Below, one piece after another: positions 56,902 to 64,000 of a stretch of 64,000 nt of DNA. The notes under the pieces are model-generated. The model was not told the DNA's origin. It worked only from the letters and a program-made list of their open reading frames with translations, and searched no databases. The position numbers and the translations under genes were made by a program. Origin of the DNA: Lasiosphaeria ovina (taxonomy: Eukaryota; Ascomycota; Sordariomycetes; Sordariales; Lasiosphaeriaceae); the NCBI GenBank assembly GCA_033439765.1, contig JAULSN010000002.1, positions 2,976,001 through 3,040,000 of the forward strand, read 5' to 3'. How positions within the stretch are numbered: position 1 is the first letter of the stretch; the number at the start of each line of letters is the position of its first letter.

Positions 56902-58884
56902 GGTATTTGTGTCTTTGTACAAAACGGGCATGGATATACTACACATCTTACGGCTTGGTCATGAATAATCTTTCCGGTGTTTCCTTTTTTCAGACAGTGC
57001 CCCTTCTTCGCCCCTGCTTCTTTTAGCTGGTCGAGTAGATTGAAATTCTGGGATGGTTTTCCTTCCACACACGAGCTTTTCTTTTCTATTGCTGTGACGA
57101 TTATTCAGTAGTAATAGTACATACTACCGACATATCTCGTATGCCGTTGTCCTGTTGAGGTGACTTTGTGTGATTGCTTTTCGGGTCTGCGTTCGTGATG
57201 TGGCAAAGGGGTACATGGCAATTGTATCGGCACATGTTTCTCCCTCATTGGGTGTTTCGTGATAGAATCACATACACCTTACTTAATGAGCGGTTTGTTT
57301 CATTCCATGGCTGTAGTAGATAGACTTGAGATGAAGGGACCGAAGCTTCAGCATCTCAACTTGAGCTCGGGGAACCGAGTCACCGGCAACTACAAAAAAA
57401 CGGAGGAAGGGCACGAGAAGGCAAAAATATATGCGACCAAGGACAGGATTAGAACATCAACACAAGTGGTATAATTAGATATTGGATCATGTACGGATAG
57501 TTACCGGGTAACTGGCCACCGAATTGCGTGTCGGGTAGGTAGGACAACCAGCCACATGGAAATGAAACGAGTTTATAAACACGAACAATTCTAACATTTT
57601 CTTCTGTCTAGGTACTGTACCCTTAGCGACTTTCACGAGTTGGATTTATTTTATCACCCAAGTCAAAACGACTGACCGTGTATGTACATGTACAATACCA
57701 ATCACCATGCAAACACACTTGAACGAACACAATTAAGAAAAACGGCAGTATGAATGTAACAGATGTTGACGGCCAGCCAGCAATGAAGCTACCTAGCCAG
57801 CTGTGGTACCAAAAGTCTCTTCTCCCGCCAACTTGTAGGTGGAAAAAGGAACCACGGTATTACACACGGGTAGTATATATATGGGTATACACTACCGCAG
57901 CAGAATGTTAACGCAACATAGCGCTGGTAGCAGCCTCCACCTCCAAAGTCGTTCGCTTTTTCTTTTACCTCCGTTTGTTATCAACACCCCGAGCAACTAA
58001 AGACCATGTTTTCCCTTTCCCCGTCCCCTTCCCCTTCCGCCTGTTCCTACGCCTCCACCTCCTCATTTTCCCGCCTTATCCGTCTCTTCACCCCCCCCAA
58101 AAATATATATACCGTCCACAGGGGGCTAAAAAAAAAACAGAAACAGTCCCGTTCAGCCCCTATTCGGAGGAACATGTTCAGGCTGCCAGATATAAATCAT
58201 AGACACAACCCCAAAGCATTCCTACAGCCATCCACGAGGGCCTTCCCTCGCTTTACCAAATCCGCCTGTCTCCCTCCCAGCGATAACCGTACTAGCTCAA
58301 AAGAGCCCAACAATAATAAACACACCATGCCACCGGTGCGCAACCAGAATCCCATGCACCGCCAAACCCTCCCCGTCCCAATCATGAATAATGTTCGATG
58401 GACCAGGACGCTGGGCGTGACCGAGACACTGTGGCCCACCTTCAACACGGAGCAGGTGAATAGTGGAATGATCCACTCGCTCATCCAGTCCAAGAATAGC
58501 GCGATAGCCTATATAAACAGACATCGGCAGACGAACGGAAAAAGATGAAACGGGTAGAAGCTAAAATAATAATTTGACAGGCAAAACCCTATCGTACAAA
58601 AGCAGGACTGAAGCAAGACCAAGCAGCTTGGTGTATGCGCTCTTCTTGAGAATTGTACATGCCCGTTCTTGATATGGGGCGGTGGTGGCGAGTAGGACCG
58701 CCGGATAAAGGTATTTTGCGGCTGACGAGGCATAATCGTCAAGCGGAGATATTCCAAAGCCATGTCGCGTCTATGCGAGTCTATAGGCTTCTGGGAGCGC
58801 TCGGTTGGCCCATCGTCTGTCGCTTGGCTCAGGCTTGTCGTGATCGGAGTGGCAATGTTCGTAACCAAAGTCTGCAAGCGTATC
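56902..58884. other. Convergent CPY-PDE intergenic region
   Basis: About 2 kb with the 3' UTRs of two convergent genes and AT-rich sequence. Open frames at 58006-58548 are low complexity with no pattern. No RNA gene or repeat family seen. Confidence 0.5.
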
Positions 58885-61713
58885 CTATCCCGCTGTGTCT
58901 GCAGCATGCATTGGTGGACTTGACGATTTGTGCTTTCTGAAGAAAGGCAAGCCGTTGATCCTAAACCGGCTTGGCTTCTTCTTAAGAGACTTTTCGCCAT
59001 CTGCTCCCGCATCCGCGCTCTTGCAAGTTCCGTTTGGATGGCAGTTCAGAAAGGGCCCATCGTCCAGTGGGCGATTGTTAACCTTCAACTCAGGTTGGCT
59101 TTTCGTTGATTCCGGTACCGTCGTCGTCGACTCTTGGGCCGTAATGGTTGTCACTGGAACGCTGATGGGTCTGTCCAGTGAATCTCTGCTAATAATGCTC
59201 GTCCCCTGCGTGCTCGGCGATAACGGCATCTTACCCGTTGTTGCGCTAGTCGCTTGCGAGGCCCAGTCTCCAGAATAAGGCGCGGAGCTCCCTTCGGTAG
59301 TCTCGCTACACCTCTGCTTGGTTGAGCCTGGAGGCTTGCCTTCAACGTTAAACGGATCGCTGCGAGCAAAGTCGGCCACGGCATCAAAGCTCGTCACTAA
59401 CCCGTTCAGGCCCTTGTATTCAACCGGCACTTCGGGTATCGGACTCGTCTCTACCGTGTCGGGTTTCCGAGTCCCGTCGTTTTCTGCAGTCGGCTGGGCC
59501 ACAACTAGCGTGGGGACTGGCTGAAGTTCTTGTTTAACAGGACGAGCCTCGGTTGCGGGCTCTGGGGAGACGGCGAAGCTCATGGCTTTGGGAGGAAGCC
59601 CGTCGCGTTGGGGGGATTTGCCAACCGCCGACCCTCTTGCTTCCTCATCTGCCACACACTTCTCGAAAAGCCCTTTGTTCACGTTAAGCTCATCGATGCA
59701 ATACTGCATAGCAGGTAGGATATCTGCAACGCCCTGGAACAAGGGTATAGCAAAGAGATTCATGAAGCCCAGCTGTGCCTTGGCCAACGCCAAAATCTCC
59801 TTCTTTGGCGGCGCCATAAGAGATGTAGGGATAGCCAGCTCAGTCTCCATGGCGGCCTGGCGGGAAAACTCGTCCGAAAGAATGTGCATCCACTGAACTG
59901 CAGTATCGTGCCTCCGTGCCTAAATGGTCAGTTAGACGGGGATCGTAAAAGGGGGTCTTGGCGGTGAGAACTTACAACATTACTGATATCTGCGCATTTG
60001 ATAAGAAGCGCGCATGCCAGCGCTTTCTGTTCATCAATCATACGGCCATTCCAGTTTTCGGTGCTGTTATCCACACGCAGCTTGTCCTGCAGATCTGCCA
60101 GCTTCTTCATATAGTCGAAGTGCATGCCCATATCGGTTGCCAATATGGAGCTAATCATGAGGTTCCGCATCTTGTTGTCGTTGAAGGCCGACAGCCAATA
60201 TCTCCGGAGAATTTGTGAGTATGCAGCACAGTGGAAAGATTCGAGAACCGAGCGGTCGTTGTATAGCTGGGCGAGCGGCGCATTTAGCGTCACCAGAAAG
60301 CCGTTGTTGACACCTGGATGTCCTACGTCATGGCCAATAGCGGTGACGAGGAGTGTTAGTGCTTCAAACGGCCCCAGAAGGCGCGCTATTGGCGACTTCG
60401 GAGGTGAAACTGGACGCGAAGCATTGGAAGACGGATAAGGAGGTAAAGCGCCAATGCGGACCAAAAAGTGGAAAGTTGCCTGTAGAACATCGACAACGTG
60501 GCGAAAGTTGTGATATGGAACAAAGCCATTGTAGGCGGCTCGGCAGGCAATAAGAAAGCCGTGTAGCTGGTCTGAGAGGGCGTCAGCGGAGTGCGGGAAC
60601 AAGCAGGCGAACGGGCATTCTATCCACATGGGACCGCAAGCATACCTGTTGGTATCCGCCACGGCTCCAGCTCGGGCATGGCCAACGCATGTTTGAACAT
60701 GACCGAGGCCGCCACGATCAGCTCATCGTCGGAGAAGTTATGGGCACAGAAGTGCCACTGTCCCACCGCCCACGAGATAGCTGCTTGTTTCTCGATGCCA
60801 ATCGAGATGTTGACACTGCCCACTTGATCCTCTTTCTCGTTTTCTATGCGGCAAATGCCATTCATAAGGGTCGACACCATAGCCTCCCGGAGATAGGCAA
60901 ACGGCTTCTCCTCGCTTATGCCAACCCAAGACCGCTTACGGCCGCGACGAACCTCAAGCATGGCCTTTTGATCCCGAGCCGCCTCTCTGTGGGCGCGATA
61001 GACATGTACCTCAAGGTTAGTGATGCACTTGCCATTCATGGGGCTTGCCATGACATCGGTGGCACCGAGGTCCAGACACTTTTTGACCATCCGTCTATTG
61101 GCTGCTCTGCGATCGTTTGACGAGCCTGGGTGGAGTTTGCCGTTCTCAAACTCCTCTCTCGCGTCCCTGGATGAGTCGATGTCATTCAGATGGCCGTCGG
61201 CTGGCGGAAAGGCGACGAGTGGTACGGGCACAACCAATTTGGACAGGTTCCGGATATATGACTCGGAAATGATTCTCTGCAACAACCCAAGTCCGTACAG
61301 CTCTTCCTCGTGATTTTCACTGTCTTCATCCGGAGGCGAATGCGGTGACGGCGTTCTGGACCGGGATCTCTCAGGTATTCGTTCTTGAAAAGGGGTATCT
61401 ATAAGGATGAGCGTCGGCTTCAGATCCACCATGGAGGTATCCTGAATGTTTAGCCACTGGGTCAGGCAAGCGCCTCCGGTATTGCACACGTGGACTAATG
61501 TTGGGTTAGCATTTGCGCCATCCTCGCGATGTTTAGCAAGCTGGACGACGTACCTTCGCCGAATATGTCTAAAAGAAGCCTGACATTCTCTGCAGTGTGC
61601 GCCGACCCGAACTCGAGGCCATTTTTGTCGAGACTACTCTCGCTACCTCTAATGTGCCGGTCCTGATAGACGCCACGGTCCACGTATATTACGTTGCAAG
61701 AGGCATGCTCCAT
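58885..61713 (-). CDS. PDE2: High-affinity 3',5'-cyclic nucleotide phosphodiesterase
   Basis: Four exons on the minus strand: 61713-61554, 61494-60646, 60571-59976, 59919-58885 (879 aa); introns 59, 74 and 56 bp. It hydrolyses cAMP and dampens PKA signalling; the counterparts are yeast Pde2 and Magnaporthe PdeH. The class I HD domain is intact: YHNFRH (His 357, His 361), GHDVGHPG (His 417, Asp 418, His 421) and CADISNV (Asp 531), the expected metal ligands. The N-terminal ~330 residues carry a Ser/Pro-rich stretch (RSRSRTPSPHSPP) and a conserved-looking block (DLGATDVMASPMNGKCI) of unclear function. The C-terminal ~250 residues after the catalytic domain are long, disordered and end with a basic stretch (KKKPSRFRINGLPFFRKHK). 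Splicing at GAAG/GTACG and ACAG/GTATG was chosen by frame and family continuity. Confidence 0.95.
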
Positions 61714-62412
61714 TGTGGCCTTTAACAGCGACCAGTCTTGCGACTGGGTTAGCCGTTGCCACGAGGTCGGGTGTTTCGAGGCCCAGTCAGGGTCCCGAGT
61801 TTGGGTCCCCGCACACGTGTGTACGCTGCAGTCTGATACGGGCCAGGCCGAAGGCTAAAACGGCGAGGTCGGCTCCAATCGTTGGCAGAGGAAACCTCAG
61901 GAAACCCTATTGCTATTGTATTGTGCTGCTCGGGACGATATCGATCAGGGCAGATTGCGCGAATATGCGACGAGTTGAGATACGGCGGCGAGGCACTTGG
62001 GGCCTAGGCAACGATATAGACTGTGCTCGATTATGGTAGCGTGTTGCGCACGAGTGCATCAAAGTTGTACCGTCGCCTCTACGCACGAGGTGGGTCCGAG
62101 GTTGAGCAACGCGCGACTTGGCTGCCGTCAAAGCTAGGGTTCGGCGACTTGTACTCGGCGTCGGGACGATGTATTGTCTGTGGTTGCGCTCGGGTTAGAC
62201 ATGCCGCGCCGAGTACTCGGATGGAGAAGACAGCGCGATAGAAAATGGGATCGAGGTGATAAGGCGAGAAAGCAGTGTTTCGAGTCACGGGAGTAGAAGG
62301 GTGGAGGGACGAGAGGAGAAGAAGGTCTCGGTCGCATGGGTTCTTTGGTCCAGTGTGCGAATTTGGGTTTGAGCCATAGGGTGGAGACCAGCGGGAGAGA
62401 CGACGAGGGATC

Positions 62413-62430
62413 GGGGGGGGGGGGGGGGGG
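62413..62430 (+). repeat. 18-G homopolymer
   Basis: Uninterrupted run of 18 G upstream of PDE2. Confidence 0.9.
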
Positions 62431-62654
62431 CATACACACATACGCCGCACACAGAGCTGTGGATGGGGTGAAGGTGTTCGGCTCTTACCAACTGGAAGAT
62501 AGCATGCAGTGTGATTATACGACGAGCTACCCAGCGAAAGAGGAAGGATGTGAAGCGCTGCAGGTGGGATATCTGCAGAGGAGCGAAATGCATGGAAGTT
62601 CGGCCTTGTCGCTCTTGGGGCCTTGGGCTTGGGGCTCAAGGTATGGGTCGATGG

Positions 62655-62702
62655 GGTTGGGATGGGATGGGATGGGGATAGGATGGGACGGGGGGGGGGG
62701 GG
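62655..62702 (+). repeat. (GGGAT)n and 13-G run, G-quadruplex-like
   Basis: GGGTT/GGGAT-like units (TTGGGATGGGATGGGATGGGG) followed by GGATGGGA and a 13-G run. Multiple G-triplets in ~48 bp could fold as a G-quadruplex on the strand opposite to PDE2. Confidence 0.6.
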
Positions 62703-64000
62703 CGAGGGGAGGAACGGGGAAACGCTCTGCGCTCGAGTCAAGGGCGTCGACGCTCACGACGGGACGTACCTTCCAGTCTTCCCTACGAGTCCAGACTCGC
62801 AGAGGTCAAAATGGTGTGGGCTCCTTCTGCCGCGCCGAACTCTGTGCCTGGCCAACGCTTTGTTCGTTGTGTCGCTCTTCTTCTCTCGTCTGCTATCGGC
62901 GCGGGCAGTCCCATCTATCGAAAGGGGGGGGAGTGTGGTGGGGAGGATGGATCAATTGGGACGGGAATAAAGGCTTTTTCTGCGATTGGACTGGTTTTGA
63001 TGAATGATAGATGATAGGCAAGGACTCCAGAGGCGGGAGGGCAAAGATAGAATGGGGGTGTGGAACAGGAAGGGGCATGTGCGGGAGAGCGTCAGCCAGT
63101 CAGGACGCCCGCCTCCAAAGGCGCTGCTGCGCGAACGGGAAAGGTTGCAATCTCCAGGGATAGAAGCGCAACATTTCAGTGGTCCGTCAGCAGCGCCCGG
63201 CTTCTGGCCGTCTTCTCGAAAACCCATCGAACACGCTAGTCTCTGCAACCCAGACCCTCGAACCCTCCCGTCGTCACGCCGTGTGCTGGAGTCCCACAGA
63301 AAAAAAAAGGAAAGAAACTCCGCCTGCGACATGATGCAAGCCAAAAAGCCGGCCCTGAGTACACCTCTTGAGTCTTGACCATCCAGGCCCGCCAGGAGAC
63401 TTGCGAACACGGCCAGGCCTGCGCGTATATGCCCCTGCGATAGGCCGAAGTTCTCTCTTTTTCTGTTTCTAGAAAAAAGAACCTCTGCAATCCACTGCAG
63501 CGCCGCAAAGAGGACACTAAGTGAGAAAATGAGATTGAGCATCGGAGCCTCATTGCGGCCAGAGCGATTGCGTGCTTGGGACTGTTTAGCATCCGTGGCC
63601 TTTGCCCTGGAGGAAAGACATCATTAGTTGGTTTCATGGTGGGGCACGTGGCTAGCCCCCGCTTGAGAGATCTCTTTGCCCGGCAGTCGGTTAAGTGAAC
63701 AGGGTCTAAGCCTATTTGAGTCCTTCGGTGCAAAACATGGGAACTTTCATTCAGCACCGAGTCAACAACAACAACCTGGAATACAGGTTTGGATTTTGTA
63801 CGAGACCCGATCTAGGAGCTGCGTGATGTGCGCTTCAATGCTATTATTAGCTGGGCAGGTACTGGTCGCTTCCCTTGATCCTCCATCGGTTGTCAATGCA
63901 CATTCCTATCCTGTTCGAGGCATGGCGCATCATCTCAGGACAAAACGCTTGGTAGCTACTGGGCGTGTCTCCCAAAGGAGTTATCCATGGACTCGGGAAA

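Larger units (their letters stand above)
61714..64000. other. Upstream region of PDE2, no gene seen
   Basis: 2.3 kb with G-rich tracts and many chance open frames (62079-62741 minus, 62336-63007 plus, 62952-63542 minus), none with a protein pattern or credible splice sites. Pyrimidine-rich on the minus strand, so much of it could be PDE2 promoter and 5' leader. G-runs occur at 62413-62430 (18 G) and 62690-62702 (13 G). Confidence 0.45.

Noticed and set aside
62079..63542. Several overlapping open frames upstream of PDE2
   Set aside because: They overlap on both strands, are rich in Pro/Ser/His or Gly from low-complexity DNA, and contain homopolymers. No credible start or family.
1..64000. 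CRISPR arrays, riboswitches, prokaryotic operons
   Set aside because: The window is eukaryotic. The repeat arrays found lack constant repeat and variable spacer structure, and no bacterial-style operon or Shine-Dalgarno signal is present.

Overview
The window is nuclear DNA of a filamentous ascomycete. The protein-coding genes carry short GT-AG introns of about 50-110 bp with CTAAC-like branch points, they lie on both strands without operons, and they encode ascomycete housekeeping proteins (MOT1, SMC3, CDC37, RPS18, SDO1, vacuolar carboxypeptidase Y, high-affinity cAMP phosphodiesterase). The protein sequences look like Sordariomycetes, perhaps Hypocreales; that placement is inference. Coding DNA is GC-rich, while several long intergenic stretches are AT-rich and hold decayed mobile-element sequence.

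Layout. 1-465: 3' end of an HMG-box gene (Nhp10-like). About 1.74-5.15 kb: transposon graveyard with a repeat family in both orientations and two inverted copies of a P-loop helicase-like fragment. 5.7-7.5 kb: RMD1/Sif2 (DUF155) membrane protein. 9.7-12.8 kb: large low-complexity protein of unknown function. 13.6-14.2 kb: small coiled-coil protein. 14.2-18.1 kb: gene-poor, with a minus-strand Ty3/gypsy reverse-transcriptase fragment. 18.1-24.1 kb (minus): MOT1 with two tiny 5' exons. 27.1-31.0 kb: SMC3. 31.0-34.3 kb: gene-poor, with an array of about 100-bp repeat units. 34.3-35.7 kb: amidohydrolase of the dihydroxybenzoate decarboxylase type with an odd C-terminal tail. 36.2-37.9 kb: CDC37. 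39.9-41.0 kb: GPI-type PLC-like phosphodiesterase. 42.6-43.7 kb: F-box-like protein. 46.4-47.7 kb: secreted Ala-rich protein. 48.4-48.6 kb: orphan exon-like fragment. 51.1-52.4 kb: RPS18 (six exons). 52.8-53.9 kb (minus): SDO1. 55.2-56.9 kb: carboxypeptidase Y. 58.9-61.7 kb (minus): cAMP phosphodiesterase. 61.7-64.0 kb: no gene seen.

Functionally the genes are mostly unrelated neighbours. The one pair with a shared theme is RPS18 and SDO1 (40S ribosomal protein and 60S maturation factor), which are convergent and 390 bp apart. No biosynthetic cluster, CRISPR array, prokaryotic-style system or credible tRNA/rRNA gene was found. The most unusual material is non-coding: the inverted P-loop relic near 3.3-4.1 kb and the short-repeat array near 33.1-33.7 kb. 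Intron-level oddities in SMC3, RPS18 and MOT1 are the next most interesting.
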